DNA of 64,000 bases from Roseiarcus sp963836695 (GCA_963836695.1 CAWIKX010000040.1:124001-188000); one strand, 5' to 3'. Shown: positions 17,197-27,221, numbered from the stretch's first letter. The notes: generated by a model from the sequence alone, not told the origin. Program-made: numbers and translations.

Positions 17197-18417
17197 TCAC
17201 GCCAATTTAGTGTCAGCACTTCGTCCACCAGCCGCGCGCCGGAGGGGCTTCGACGGCATGACGACTTCGTCAAGACCTAGCCAGTTGGCCATTGAGGCAA
17301 GCTCTTCCCAGATTGCCTCCATGACGTCCGACGGGGCGTGCGGCTCGAGATGCACCGCATGGACGAGCAAGCGTCCGCCCTGGCGGTCGGCTTTCAGGTC
17401 AAGCCGCCCGACAAGGCGCTCGCCGAGCAGGAAGGGCAGAACGTAATAGCCGTGCTGGCGCTTCTCGACCGGCGTGTAGATCTCGATCCGATAGTGAAAG
17501 TCGAACAGCCGAAGGGTGCGGGAGCGCTCCCACACGAGCGGATCGAACGGCGCCAGAAGCGCTCGCGCGGAAACGTGGCGAGGCCTGCGAGCGTCGCGGT
17601 GAAGATAGGCGAGATGCGCCCAGCCGGGAACCTCGACCGGCTCGAGACGGCCCGCTTCGACGAGGGATTCGGTCGCCTGTCGCGCGTCGGCGGGGCCGAG
17701 ACGGAAGTAGTCGCGCAGGTCCTGCGCCGTGGCGACGCCAAGCGCCTGAGCCGCACGCTCGACGAGGATGCGCTGCGCCTCCTTCTCGTCCGGTGTCGGC
17801 AGAGCGAGGATCTCGGCCGGAATAACGCGTTCGGTCAGGTCGTAGACTCGCTCGAAGCTGCCGCGCCGAGTCGCTGTGGTGATGTGGCCTGCCCAGAACA
17901 ACCATTCGAGCGCCTGTTTGGCGTCGCCCCATTGCCACCAACCGGAGCGGCCGCGCTTTTCCTCGAAGTCCGAGGCCCCGCCGGGACCCTCGTTGCGGAT
18001 GCGCTTGAGAAAACCTTCTGCCTCTGCCCGGCGCTCGCCCGCGAACAGCCGAAGGCCCTTCCAGCCAGCCTCCCCCCGATCTGCACGGGCCATCCGCCAG
18101 CGCAGCAAAGGATGCAGCGACAGCGGCAGGAGGGACGCCTCGTGGGCCCAATATTCGAACAGCCGCCGCTTCTTCCGCACTCCCCACGCGGCCACGTCGA
18201 TCAGCGAGCGGTCATAGGGCCCAAGCCGGGAGAAGGATGGCAGGTAATGAGCGCGGACCAGGACATTGACGCTGTCGATCTGATGAAGGCAGAGGCGATC
18301 GAGGGTTCGCTGCCATCGCGCGGCCGTAACCTTTTCCGGACGCGGCCCTCCAAAACCCTGCGCTGCGAGAGCGATCCGCCGAGCCTCGGAAAGGGAAAGC
18401 TTTTCGACCTTCGTCAC
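17197..18417 (-). CDS. Winged-helix DNA glycosylase-like protein (YcaQ/AlkZ family)
   Basis: The 406-residue product belongs to the HTH_42 family whose members YcaQ and AlkZ unhook DNA interstrand crosslinks or remove bulky alkyl adducts. The signature region LCLHQIDSVNVLVRAHYLPSFSRLGPYD (residues about 42-70) contains the QxD catalytic triplet (Gln-Ile-Asp) known for the YcaQ subgroup. Tandem winged-helix segments follow, including LRDYFRLGPADARQATESLVEAG, then the C-terminal barrel with LLAPFDPLVWERSRTLRLFDF. The GTG start at 18417 overlaps the stop of the upstream EamA-type gene (GTGA), so it is the last gene of the long leftward run starting at nuoA. The frame is intact. Confidence 0.88.
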   Translation of the reverse strand: MTKVEKLSLSEARRIALAAQGFGGPRPEKVTAARWQRTLDRLCLHQIDSVNVLVRAHYLPSFSRLGPYDRSLIDVAAWGVRKKRRLFEYWAHEASLLPLSLHPLLRWRMARADRGEAGWKGLRLFAGERRAEAEGFLKRIRNEGPGGASDFEEKRGRSGWWQWGDAKQALEWLFWAGHITTATRRGSFERVYDLTERVIPAEILALPTPDEKEAQRILVERAAQALGVATAQDLRDYFRLGPADARQATESLVEAGRLEPVEVPGWAHLAYLHRDARRPRHVSARALLAPFDPLVWERSRTLRLFDFHYRIEIYTPVEKRQHGYYVLPFLLGERLVGRLDLKADRQGGRLLVHAVHLEPHAPSDVMEAIWEELASMANWLGLDEVVMPSKPLRRAAGGRSADTKLA

Positions 18418-19335
18418 GTGGCGCCGCTAACCGCCTTCCGCCCGAGCAGCGGTCCAATCTCCACCGCTAGCGCGCCGCCGAGGATCAGCACGCAGCCGAG
18501 AGCGCCGACGGCGGTCAGACGTTCCCTCAGCAAGAGAGCGCCTGCGAGCGCGGCGAACACACCCTCGAGGGCGAGAATGAGCGCCGCCTCGGCGGGAGGG
18601 GTATGCGCCTGGGCGAAGATCTGAATCGTATACGCGATCGCGCCCGACACGACGCCGGCGAACAGGATCGTGGGCATGGTGGCGACGAACGCTCCGGGTG
18701 GAGTCGATTCGAAGAGGGCCGAGCATAGCGCCGCGAGGCCAGCGCTGACCGTATATTGCACGAAGGCGAGCAACAGCGGCCGGCCGGAGCGGGCGAGGAA
18801 GATCGGCGTCAGAGCGATGCCCGTCGCCCAAGCAAAATCGGCGAGGAGCACGAGCCCATCGCCCAAGTTGGGAGCACCGAGCGCCCCGCCCGTGGCGAGC
18901 AGCCAGGCGCCAACCAGCGAGACCAAACCTGCTACAACGACGATCGCCCGCGGGGCGCCCCGTGAGCGCCCAGACGACGAAGGGCGTCAACACGACATAG
19001 CAGGCGGTGAGAAATCCGGCGTTGGTGGCGGTGGTCGTCTCGATCCCCGCCTGCTGCAGGGTGGTGCCGAAGAAGAGGGTGAGGCCGATCACGAGCGCGA
19101 GCCGCCATTCGTCGTGGCTCGGGGCATGCGGCTTGCGTCGGAATTCCCAGAGCGCAAACGGCGCAAGCGCCCCGGCCGACACGGCGAAACGGGCCGCGAC
19201 AAAGGCGAGCGGCGGCATGGTCGCCGTGGCGTATTTCTGCGCGACGAAGGTCACGCCCCACAGGAAGGCGGTGATGAGAAGCAAGCCGTCCGCACCCATG
19301 CGACTCATGCCGCTCCCAACGGCCATATGTCGCAT
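18414..19335 (-). pseudogene. EamA/DMT-family transporter, frameshifted
   Basis: This was a ten-helix drug/metabolite exporter of the inner membrane. The N-terminal half (start ATG 19335, four bases after the mce stop) shows LLLITAFLWGVTFVAQKYAT and ALVIGLTLFFGTTLQQAGIETTTATNAGFL, a typical first EamA domain. Near 18957-18961, in a GGGGCGCCCC stretch, the frame changes. The second EamA domain continues in the other frame from about AIVVVAGLVSLVGAWLLATG to LILGGALAVEIGPLL and ends at 18414, overlapping the YcaQ start. A single inserted C explains the break. The gene is otherwise complete, so it is either a young pseudogene or a homopolymer sequencing error. Confidence 0.8.
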
Positions 19336-19338
19336 CGG

Positions 19339-19743
19339 TCAGACCTGCTCGATCTCGATCAACGTTCCGTTGAAGTCTTTCGGGTGCAGGAACAGCACCG
19401 GCTTGCCGTGCGCGCCGATCTTCGGCTCACCGTCGCCAAGCACACGTGCGCCTCTGGCTTTGAGCTGATCGCGGGCGCGAATGATATCCTCGACTTCGTA
19501 ACATAGGTGATGCAGGCCGCCGTCCGGATTGCGCTTGAGAAACTTCGCGATCGGAGAGTCTGCGCCCAGAGGATGCAAGAGTTCGATTTTCGTGTTGGGC
19601 AGCTCTACGAAGACCACCGTCACTCCATGATCCGGCTCAGGCTTAGAGGCGGAGACGCGAGCGCCGAGTGTTTCCCGATAGGTCCACGCCGCCTTTTCGA
19701 GATCGGGAACAGCGATGGCGACGTGGTTCAGCTTGCCGATCAT
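19339..19743 (-). CDS. mce: Methylmalonyl-CoA epimerase
   Basis: The enzyme interconverts the 2R and 2S forms of methylmalonyl-CoA, linking propionyl-CoA carboxylation to succinyl-CoA. The 134-residue vicinal-oxygen-chelate protein begins MIGKLNHVAIAVPDLEKAAW with the first metal-binding His near residue 7; later motifs are IELLHPLGADSPIAKFL with a metal-binding Glu, GGLHHLCYEVEDI with the second His, and GTLIEIEQV with the final Glu. The ATG at 19743 fits the family start. It lies 16 bases after rnj, the same neighbourhood seen in many rhizobia, and is followed by the EamA-type gene. Confidence 0.92.
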   Translation of the reverse strand: MIGKLNHVAIAVPDLEKAAWTYRETLGARVSASKPEPDHGVTVVFVELPNTKIELLHPLGADSPIAKFLKRNPDGGLHHLCYEVEDIIRARDQLKARGARVLGDGEPKIGAHGKPVLFLHPKDFNGTLIEIEQV

Positions 19744-19759
19744 GATTGAGTCTGCTTGC

Positions 19760-21427
19760 TCACACCTCAACCACCAGCACATGCACTTGCGGCTTCTTGC
19801 CCCAGACGGAATTCACCGAACCGCGCACCGAGCGTTCGATCGCGCCGGAGACGGCATCGGCGTCGCGCCGTTTGCCGGGAGGCAGGCTCTCGAAGGCCTC
19901 GAAGATCGCGCCGTCGATCAGCGCATCGATCGCTGCGCCCTCGCGCGTGCGCTCTGGCAGACCAGCGATCATCACGTCCGGGTCGCCAGCCATTTCCCCC
20001 CTCGGTGTCAGCGCGATCGCGATCGAAACGACACCCGCGAAGCTAAGCCGGCGACGCTGTCGGACCGACTCCTGGTCCGCCATCAGTAGAATGGCGCCAT
20101 CCTTTGCACGCCGCCCGCTCGTCACCTTGCCCAACGTGCGAACCTCACCAGGGGCGAGCCGGATCAGATCACCGTTGAAGGCGCGCAACACTTGCGGCAC
20201 TCCCTGCGCCGTGGCGAAGTTGACATGTTCGGTCAAGTGCACTGGTTCGCCATGCGCGGGCACCGCGATCCTCGGGCGCAGCCAGCCGTACATTTTCGCC
20301 ACCTCTGCCCGCCTCGGATGGCCGGAGACATGCACGAGCGCAGTGCGATCAGTCACCACTTCGACCCCCGCGCGCGCGAATGCGTTGACGATTCTGCCGA
20401 CAGCCTTCTCGTTGCCGGGAATGGTGCGCGAGGAAAAGATGACAGTGTCGCCGGCGCTCAATTCCGCCGTTGGATGCTCGTCCCCGGCCATGCGGGCAAG
20501 GGCTGCGCGCGGTTCACCCTGGCTACCGGTGGCGAGCGCCAAAATCCGATCACGCGGCAGGCGCTCGAACGCATCCATGCTCAAGAAGGGTGGGAGGCCG
20601 TCGAGCATCCCGCACTCGCGAGCGACGGCGACGACACGCTCGATCGCGCGGCCGAGAATGCACACTTGCCGCCCGGCAGCCAAGCCCGCCTCGGCCGCTG
20701 ATCGCAGCCGGGCGACGTTGGAAGCGAAGGTGGTGACGACCACCCTCCCCTTCGCATTGCCGATGAGCCACGCCAAAGTCTTGGCGACGTCGCGCTCGGA
20801 CGGGCTCTCCCCTTCGCGCAGGATGTTGGTTGAATCACAAACAAGCGCCAACACCCCCTCGTCGCCGAGCGCCCTGAAGCGCGCCTCATCGGTCGGCAAG
20901 CCGATGATCGGCGTCGGATCGATCTTCCAGTCGGCCGTATGGACGACCAGCCCTGATGGTGTGCGGATCGCAAGCGCGGCGCTCTCGGGTATCGAATGCG
21001 CGACGGAGATGAACTCGACCACGAACGAACCGATCATGACCGTATTGCCGAGCTCTATGACCTTCAGGGGGATCTCAGGCGCGCCCTGCTCGCCAAGCCG
21101 GCGCGCTTCGAGCAGGCCGGCCGCAAAGCGCGTCATATACACCGGCGCGCCCAGGTCCGGCCATAGCTCGACGAGTGCGCCTACATGGTCCTCGTGCGCG
21201 TGGGTGATGACAATCCCTACGAGATTCTTCTTCACTTTCTCGATGAAGGCGAGGTCCGGCATAATGAGGTCGACGCCGGGCATGTCCTCGTCGGCGAAAC
21301 CGATTCCAAGGTCGACCATCAACCATTGGCGCGCGTTCGCCGGCCCATAGCCATAAAGGGCGCAATTCAAGCCGATCTCGCCCAAGCCGCCGAGCGAGAC
21401 AAACACCAATTCCTGGTCGTCTGTCAT
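19760..21427 (-). CDS. rnj: Ribonuclease J
   Basis: RNase J is a zinc-dependent 5'-to-3' exoribonuclease and endoribonuclease acting in mRNA turnover and rRNA 5'-end processing. The 555-residue product shows the metallo-beta-lactamase motif THAHEDH at residues 75-81, the beta-CASP domain with LVCDSTNILREGESPSE and ATGSQGEPRAALARMA, and HVSGHPRRAEVAKMYGWLRP. The ATG overlaps the birA stop (ATGA). Its place downstream of nuoN-birA is a conserved alphaproteobacterial arrangement, so it is probably cotranscribed with complex I. The gene is intact and of normal length. Confidence 0.95.
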   Translation of the reverse strand: MTDDQELVFVSLGGLGEIGLNCALYGYGPANARQWLMVDLGIGFADEDMPGVDLIMPDLAFIEKVKKNLVGIVITHAHEDHVGALVELWPDLGAPVYMTRFAAGLLEARRLGEQGAPEIPLKVIELGNTVMIGSFVVEFISVAHSIPESAALAIRTPSGLVVHTADWKIDPTPIIGLPTDEARFRALGDEGVLALVCDSTNILREGESPSERDVAKTLAWLIGNAKGRVVVTTFASNVARLRSAAEAGLAAGRQVCILGRAIERVVAVARECGMLDGLPPFLSMDAFERLPRDRILALATGSQGEPRAALARMAGDEHPTAELSAGDTVIFSSRTIPGNEKAVGRIVNAFARAGVEVVTDRTALVHVSGHPRRAEVAKMYGWLRPRIAVPAHGEPVHLTEHVNFATAQGVPQVLRAFNGDLIRLAPGEVRTLGKVTSGRRAKDGAILLMADQESVRQRRRLSFAGVVSIAIALTPRGEMAGDPDVMIAGLPERTREGAAIDALIDGAIFEAFESLPPGKRRDADAVSGAIERSVRGSVNSVWGKKPQVHVLVVEV

Positions 21428-22245
21428 CTAGCTCGGCCTTCCGACGGTTTGGCAGCCGATAGAACCGCCGGGTGCGGAGCATCCAAGCGCGGCGACAGCG
21501 ATAGATCGGCGGCCTCGATGCGGTCCAGTCCGCGTTCGGAGCGCATGAGCAAACGGCCATCCGCATCGATCCCCTCGAAGACGCCTTCGCGTTTTCCGGC
21601 GCCACCCTGGATCGCGATCCGTTGGCCAAGGCCAAGGGCGCATTCCAGCCAAGCTTCCCGAATATCGTCGAAAGCTCGTCCGGCTCCCCATGCCTCGAGC
21701 GCCTCGCCGAACCGCTCGACGAGAGGTTCAAACAATTCGCCAGGGCTTGCAGCTTCTCGCCCGACCCGTGTCAGACATGAGGTCGCATACCCAAGGTTCT
21801 CCGGCGCATGCGCGCAATTGACGCCGACGCCGACCGCGTAGGCGACTCGCCCACCTCCGAGGCCAACGCCTTCGACGAGGACGCCGGCGCATTTCGCGCC
21901 CCGAGACATCAAATCATTTGGCCATTTGAGACCAATATCGGTCGCGCCCAGGTCTCTTGCAGCGCGCGCGAGGGCCACCCCGGCGACGAAGCCGAGCTGC
22001 GCCGCGACCGCCGGCGGACATGGATCGATCATGAGGGCGCTGGCGTAAAGGTTCCCCTTGGGCGAGATCCACGAGCGCCCGCGGCGGCCTCTCCCGGCAA
22101 TCTGTTCGTCAGCGACGATCCACAGGCGCCCCGGGTCGCCTGCCACCGCGCGGCGGCGCGCCTCCTCATTGGTAGAGTCGATCGCGCCGAGCTGAACGAA
22201 GCGCCAATCTCGAGCCGAACCGTCAAGACTGAGTGTGGCGATCAA
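21424..22245 (-). CDS. birA: Biotin-[acetyl-CoA-carboxylase] ligase
   Basis: BirA makes biotinyl-AMP and attaches biotin to the carrier protein of acetyl-CoA carboxylase and other biotin enzymes. The 273-residue product lacks the N-terminal helix-turn-helix of the E. coli repressor form, so it is the ligase-only type. Motifs are STNEEARRRA, the biotin-binding loop AGRGRRGRSWISPKGNLYAS, and LKWPNDLM. No ATG or GTG fits: the start appears to be TTG at 22245, which overlaps the nuoN stop as TTGA. This implies translational coupling to complex I synthesis. The C-terminal SH3-like domain ends near the rnj overlap. Confidence 0.93.
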   Translation of the reverse strand: MIATLSLDGSARDWRFVQLGAIDSTNEEARRRAVAGDPGRLWIVADEQIAGRGRRGRSWISPKGNLYASALMIDPCPPAVAAQLGFVAGVALARAARDLGATDIGLKWPNDLMSRGAKCAGVLVEGVGLGGGRVAYAVGVGVNCAHAPENLGYATSCLTRVGREAASPGELFEPLVERFGEALEAWGAGRAFDDIREAWLECALGLGQRIAIQGGAGKREGVFEGIDADGRLLMRSERGLDRIEAADLSLSPRLDAPHPAVLSAAKPSEGRAR

Positions 22246-23675
22246 AAGAGCGACTGCGCGGCCGCCATCGCGGCGTTGGTGATCGGCGAGGGCGCGAACA
22301 CAAACAGCAGGATCGCGAGCGCTGAAAGCGCGAGGACGATCCGCGCGACAGGACTTGGATGGTCAAACGCCGGAGCCGGCTCGTCGAAATACATGAGCTT
22401 AACGATCCGCAGATAATAGTACGCTGCCACGCAGCTGGCCAGGACACCAATGACCGAAAGGCCATAGAGCCCAGCCTTCATAGCGGCGGCAAAGACGTAG
22501 AACTTGGCGAAGAAGCCGGCAAGCGGCGGAACGCCGGCGAGCGAGAACATCATCGTCGCCAGGAAGAAAGCCATGGTCGGATTTGTCCGCGCCAATCCGG
22601 CGAGATCGGCGATCGTCTCGACCGCGCGGCCATTGCGTCGCATGGACAGGATGGCGGCGAAGGTTCCCAGCGTCATCACCACGTAGATTGCCATATAGAT
22701 GACGACGCTCTGCGCGCCCTCCACCGAGCCGGCGGCAAGGCCGACCAGCGCGTATCCCATATGGCCGATCGAGGAATAGGCCATCAGTCGTTTGAAATTG
22801 CGCTGGCCGATGGCGGCGAAGGCGCCCAGCACCATCGAGGCGATCGAGACGAAGGTGAGGATCTGGCGCCAATCGTTGGCAATGCCGGGAAAGGCGGTGA
22901 TCATGACCCGAACCAGCACCGCCATCGTGGCGATCTTAGGTGCGGAGGCGAAGAACGTCGTCACCGGGGTCGGCACGCCCTCGTAAACGTCGGGCGTCCA
23001 CATGTGAAACGGCACGACAGAGATCTTGAACGCCAGCCCCACCAACAGAAACACCAGTCCGAACAGCACGCCGACGTTAGCATGATCATGGACGGCGTTC
23101 GCGACCGCGCCGAAGGCGACTGAGCCGGAATACCCGTAGATGAGCGACATCCCGTAAAGCATCATGCCCGACGACAAGGCGCCGAGGACGAAATACTTGA
23201 GGCCGGCTTCGGTGGCGCGGAGATCGTGGCGCCGATAGGCGGCGATCACGTAGAGCGCCAAGCTCATCAACTCGAACCCGAGGTAGAGCGCGATGAAGTC
23301 ATTGGCCGAGATCAGCATCAGCATGCCGAGGGTCGAAATGAGGATGAGGACCGGGAATTCGAATCCGCCGATCCGCTCCTGACGCATGAACTCGACCGAC
23401 AAAAGAAGCGTCACCAGCGAGCCGACCAGCGCGAGCGCGCTCATGAAGCGGGTGAACGCGTCGTCTACGAAGGAGCCGTAGAAGGTGATGCCCATCGGCC
23501 GATTTCCGGCCACCAGAAGAATGAAGACGAGGCCGAGCAGGCCGACGGCGATCTCGTTGACCAGGGCCGACCCGCGCTCGCCACGCAGCGCGCCGTAGAG
23601 CACAAGCGCCAAGGTCCCTGCCGCCAGCACCGCCTCCGGCAGAATCACGGGAAGCGAAATCGCCGTCTCATGCAT
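22242..23675 (-). CDS. nuoN: NADH-quinone oxidoreductase subunit N
   Basis: NuoN is one of three antiporter-like membrane subunits of complex I and carries one proton channel. The product (about 477 residues) has some fourteen hydrophobic segments. Typical motifs are FIALYLGFELMSLALYV near residue 115, FKISVVPFHMWTPDVYEGVPTP near 225 with functional Lys, and NFKRLMAYSSIGHMGYALVG near 300. I use ATG 23675 (MHETAISLPVILPEAV); a TTG 18 bases upstream also keeps the frame. It is the last nuo gene and overlaps birA by four bases. Confidence 0.96.
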   Translation of the reverse strand: MHETAISLPVILPEAVLAAGTLALVLYGALRGERGSALVNEIAVGLLGLVFILLVAGNRPMGITFYGSFVDDAFTRFMSALALVGSLVTLLLSVEFMRQERIGGFEFPVLILISTLGMLMLISANDFIALYLGFELMSLALYVIAAYRRHDLRATEAGLKYFVLGALSSGMMLYGMSLIYGYSGSVAFGAVANAVHDHANVGVLFGLVFLLVGLAFKISVVPFHMWTPDVYEGVPTPVTTFFASAPKIATMAVLVRVMITAFPGIANDWRQILTFVSIASMVLGAFAAIGQRNFKRLMAYSSIGHMGYALVGLAAGSVEGAQSVVIYMAIYVVMTLGTFAAILSMRRNGRAVETIADLAGLARTNPTMAFFLATMMFSLAGVPPLAGFFAKFYVFAAAMKAGLYGLSVIGVLASCVAAYYYLRIVKLMYFDEPAPAFDHPSPVARIVLALSALAILLFVFAPSPITNAAMAAAQSLF

Positions 23676-23729
23676 GAGCACCACTCGTTCCAAAGGACAA
23701 TAAGCCCGAGGCGTAAAGCCGCGACCTCG

Positions 23730-25232
23730 TCAGAGCCCTGCCGACTTAGACAGTGTGACGGCATGCTGGAAGCCGCTTATGATCTGCTCAATTGAAGCTG
23801 CGCTAGCGTCGATGATCGGCTGGGGGTGCACGCCGTAAAAGATCGTGAGCAAACCAAGCGGTAAAAGCGTCACAACCTCGCGGCCAGTGAGGTCTGCGAC
23901 GCCCATCAGGTTTGGCTTCTCGATGACGCCGAAGATGACGCGCCGGTAAAGGTAGAGCGCATAGCATGCAGACAGGATTATGCCGAAGGTGGCGAGAAAG
24001 GCGACCCAGTTGTTCGTCTGGAATGTGCCGATCAGGGTCAGGAATTCGCCGAGGAAGCCGGTGGTGCCCGGCAACCCGACATTCCCGAGAGTGAACACCA
24101 TGAAAGCGACCGCATAGAGCGGCATGCGCTGCACGAGGCCGCCGTAGGCACTGATCTCGTAAGTGTGCATGCGGTCATAGACAACACCAACGCAGAGGAA
24201 CAGCGCACCCGAGATCAGGCCATGGCTGATCATCTGGTAAACAGCGCCCTCGATCCCCTGGGTGTTAGCGGCGAAAATCCCCATCGTCACGAAGCCCATG
24301 TGAGCGACTGACGAATAGGCGATCACCTTCTTCATGCTGTCCTGCGCCAGCGCGACCAGGGAGGTGTAGATGATCGCAATCACCGATAGGGTAAAGATGA
24401 GCGGGGTGAAATAAAGTGAGGCGTCCGGAAACATCGGCAGCGAAAAGCGGATGAAGCCGTAGCCGCCCATTTTGAGCAAAATGGCGGCCAGCACAACCGA
24501 TCCCGCGGTCGGCGCTTCGACGTGCGCATCAGGCAACCAGGTGTGCACCGGCCACATCGGCATCTTCACCGCAAACGAGGCGAAGAACCCGAGCCACAGC
24601 CAAGTCTGCATATGGGCGGGAAACGGGGTCTTGAGCAACACGGTGATGTCGGTCGTGCCTGCGGTCCAGTACATGGCCATGATCGCGAGCAGCATCAGCA
24701 CTGAGCCAGTGAACGTGTAGAGGAAAAACTTGAAGGCTGCGTACACGCGGTTGCCGTGCCCCCAGATGCCGATGATAATGAACATCGGGATGAGGCCGCC
24801 CTCGAAGAACAGGTAAAAAAGCACCAGGTCGAGCGCCACGAAGACCCCGACCATGAGGGTCTCCATCACCAGGAACGTGATCATGTACTCCTTGACGCGG
24901 GTCTGGATCGGCGCCCACGACGCGACGATGCAGATTGGCATGATGAAGGTGGTGAGCAGCACAAACGGCATCGAAATGCCGTCGACGCCGAGCTTGTACA
25001 GGATTGCGTGCGAGAACCAGTCGCGCTCCTCGACAAGTTGAAAGCCGGGCTGCGCCGGGTCAAAACGGCCCCAAGCAACGATGCTCAGCACGAATGTGAT
25101 CAACGTCGCGAACAGCGCTATCCAGCGGGCATTTCGCTTCGTCGCCTCGCTGTCGCCGGGCAGCAACAGGATGAATAGCGCGCCTATCAGCGGCAACGCC
25201 AGGATGCCGGAGAGGATCCAGGAGCCGTTCAC
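23730..25232 (-). CDS. nuoM: NADH-quinone oxidoreductase subunit M
   Basis: NuoM is the second antiporter-like proton-pumping subunit of complex I. The 500-residue product begins with GTG at 25232 (MNGSWILSGILALPLIG), preceded by a GGAGGGG box and overlapping the nuoL stop. It has about fourteen membrane segments, the conserved Glu in LFYLFFEGGLIPMFI near residue 145, and the channel motif KMPMWPVHTWLPDAHVEAPT near 240, followed by KVIAYSSVAHMGFVTMG. The normal NuoM length is about 500. Intact. Confidence 0.96.
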   Translation of the reverse strand: MNGSWILSGILALPLIGALFILLLPGDSEATKRNARWIALFATLITFVLSIVAWGRFDPAQPGFQLVEERDWFSHAILYKLGVDGISMPFVLLTTFIMPICIVASWAPIQTRVKEYMITFLVMETLMVGVFVALDLVLFYLFFEGGLIPMFIIIGIWGHGNRVYAAFKFFLYTFTGSVLMLLAIMAMYWTAGTTDITVLLKTPFPAHMQTWLWLGFFASFAVKMPMWPVHTWLPDAHVEAPTAGSVVLAAILLKMGGYGFIRFSLPMFPDASLYFTPLIFTLSVIAIIYTSLVALAQDSMKKVIAYSSVAHMGFVTMGIFAANTQGIEGAVYQMISHGLISGALFLCVGVVYDRMHTYEISAYGGLVQRMPLYAVAFMVFTLGNVGLPGTTGFLGEFLTLIGTFQTNNWVAFLATFGIILSACYALYLYRRVIFGVIEKPNLMGVADLTGREVVTLLPLGLLTIFYGVHPQPIIDASAASIEQIISGFQHAVTLSKSAGL

Positions 25233-27217
25233 TGGATCACCCCTCCGAACAGATACCACGTCGTCAGCGCCGCAGCGCCAATCAGCATCGCGAACGCGTA
25301 ATGATACACATAGCCGGTCTGCAGGCGAACAGCGCCACGGGCTACGTCGAGAACACGCGCCGAGACGCCGTCTGGACCGAAGCCATCGATGATCCCGCCG
25401 TCGCCGCCTTTCCAGAACAAGCGGCCCATCGCAAAGGCCGGACGGACGAACAGGAAGTCGTAAAGTTCGTCGAAGTACCATTTATGGATCAGGAAGCGAT
25501 ACAGCGCCGGGAATTCGGCAGCGAGCCGCTGCGGCGCGGTTCGATCAACCATATACATGTAGTAGGCGATCCCGACCCCGATAAGCACAGCCAGCGTCGG
25601 AGACACGGAGACGAGCCACGGGGCCGTCTCCATGCGTTCGAGAATGTTGTTCTCCTGCCCCAGGTATAAAGAGCTTCGCCAGAATCCGTCGTGCCCCGCG
25701 CCAATGAAGAGGTATCGGAAAGCCATTCCAGCGAAAGTCGCGCCGAGGGCCAGCACTATGAGGGGAATCAGCATGACCCGCGGGGATTCGCGCACGGGAT
25801 GGTCCCCATGGCCATGATCATGCGCGTCATGCGCGCTCGGTAGGGACGCGGACCAGTCGCCCCGATTGCCAAAAAAAGTCATGAACATGAGGCGCCAAGT
25901 GTAGAACGCGGTCAATCCGGCAGCGACGTCGGCGCACCAGAAAGCGTACATGGCGCCGAAGCGATTAGAGACGAAAGCCGCTTCTATGATTGGGTCCTTC
26001 GACACAAATCCGGCAAAGCCAATCGACGTGAATGGGATACCAACGGCGCTCAGCGCGAGCGCGCCGGCCATCATCGTCCAGAAGGTCACCGGCAGCTCCC
26101 TTCGGAGCCCGCCCATCGCGCGCATGTCCTGCTCGTGATGCATCGCAGTGATCACGGAGCCGCAGCAAAGGAATAAAAGGCCCTTAAAGAAAGCGTGGGT
26201 GAATAGGTGAAAAATGCCCAGGCTATAGCCCCCGACGCCAAGGCCGACGAACATGTAACCCAGTTGCGAGCAGGTGGAATAAGCGACCACCTTCTTGATG
26301 TCCATCTGAACGCCGGCAATGGTGGCGGCGAAGAAGGCCGTCGTCCCGCCGACGATGGTGACGACACTGAGCGCAGTGGGTGACATTTCGAATAGAGGCG
26401 AGAGCCTCGCGACCATGAACACGCCGGCCGTCACCATGGTCGCCGCGTGAATGAGCGACGAAACCGGGGTCGGGCCCTCCATTGCGTCTGGAAGCCAGGT
26501 GTGGAGCAGAAACTGCGCCGACTTGCCCATCGCGCCCATGAACAGGAGCAGGCAGGCGAGCGTCACCGCGTCCCAGTTGAACCCTATAAAATGCACCGTC
26601 TTTCCGGCAAGGCCTGGCGCGGCGGCGAACACCTGATCGAACGCGATCGAGCCGGTGAGCTGGTAGGTGAGATAGATCCCGAGCGAGAAGCCGAAATCGC
26701 CGACCCGGTTGACTACGAACGCCTTGATCGCGGCGGCATTGGGTGCAGGCTTTTCGTACCAGAAGCCAACCAGGAGGTAAGACATCACGCCGACGCCTTC
26801 CCAACCGAAGAAGAGCTGCACCAGATTGTCGGACGTCACCAGCATCAGCATGGCGAAGGTGAAGAGTGAGAGATAAGCAAAAAACCGGGACTGCGATGGA
26901 TCCTCGGACATGTAGCCGATCGAGTAGATGTGGACGAGGAAGGACACCGTCGTCACGACGACGAACATGACAGCGGTCAACGTGTCGATGCGCAAGGCCC
27001 AGTCAGCAACGACCTTGCCGGAGGTGAACCAATTGGCGATCTGGACGTGAGCGTCCGCGCCTCCTGCAACCATGACGAATGCGATCCAGGAGAGGACGCA
27101 ACAAACCCCGAGAAGGGCCGAGGTAACATACTCAGCGCCGCGCGCGCCGATCCAGGGCCCGAAAACGCCGGCAATCAGAAAGCCGAGAAGCGGCAGGAAG
27201 ACGATCAGCTGGTACAC
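25229..27217 (-). CDS. nuoL: NADH-quinone oxidoreductase subunit L
   Basis: NuoL is the most distal proton-pumping subunit and carries the long lateral helix that runs along the membrane arm. The 662-residue product shows the conserved LFFGWEGVGVMSYLLVGFW near residue 130 with the essential Glu, then FLLHTWLPDAMEGPTPVSSL and KVVAYSTCSQLGYMFVG. The C-terminal 150 residues contain the lateral helix region and a last membrane segment. It starts four bases after nuoK and overlaps nuoM by four bases. No anomaly is seen. Confidence 0.96.
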   Translation of the reverse strand: MYQLIVFLPLLGFLIAGVFGPWIGARGAEYVTSALLGVCCVLSWIAFVMVAGGADAHVQIANWFTSGKVVADWALRIDTLTAVMFVVVTTVSFLVHIYSIGYMSEDPSQSRFFAYLSLFTFAMLMLVTSDNLVQLFFGWEGVGVMSYLLVGFWYEKPAPNAAAIKAFVVNRVGDFGFSLGIYLTYQLTGSIAFDQVFAAAPGLAGKTVHFIGFNWDAVTLACLLLFMGAMGKSAQFLLHTWLPDAMEGPTPVSSLIHAATMVTAGVFMVARLSPLFEMSPTALSVVTIVGGTTAFFAATIAGVQMDIKKVVAYSTCSQLGYMFVGLGVGGYSLGIFHLFTHAFFKGLLFLCCGSVITAMHHEQDMRAMGGLRRELPVTFWTMMAGALALSAVGIPFTSIGFAGFVSKDPIIEAAFVSNRFGAMYAFWCADVAAGLTAFYTWRLMFMTFFGNRGDWSASLPSAHDAHDHGHGDHPVRESPRVMLIPLIVLALGATFAGMAFRYLFIGAGHDGFWRSSLYLGQENNILERMETAPWLVSVSPTLAVLIGVGIAYYMYMVDRTAPQRLAAEFPALYRFLIHKWYFDELYDFLFVRPAFAMGRLFWKGGDGGIIDGFGPDGVSARVLDVARGAVRLQTGYVYHYAFAMLIGAAALTTWYLFGGVIQ

Positions 27218-27221
27218 AGGC

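Noticed and set aside
19746..21350. 534-codon open frame on the plus strand
   Set aside because: It is the antisense shadow of rnj; the product is Ser/Arg-rich and has no recognisable fold.
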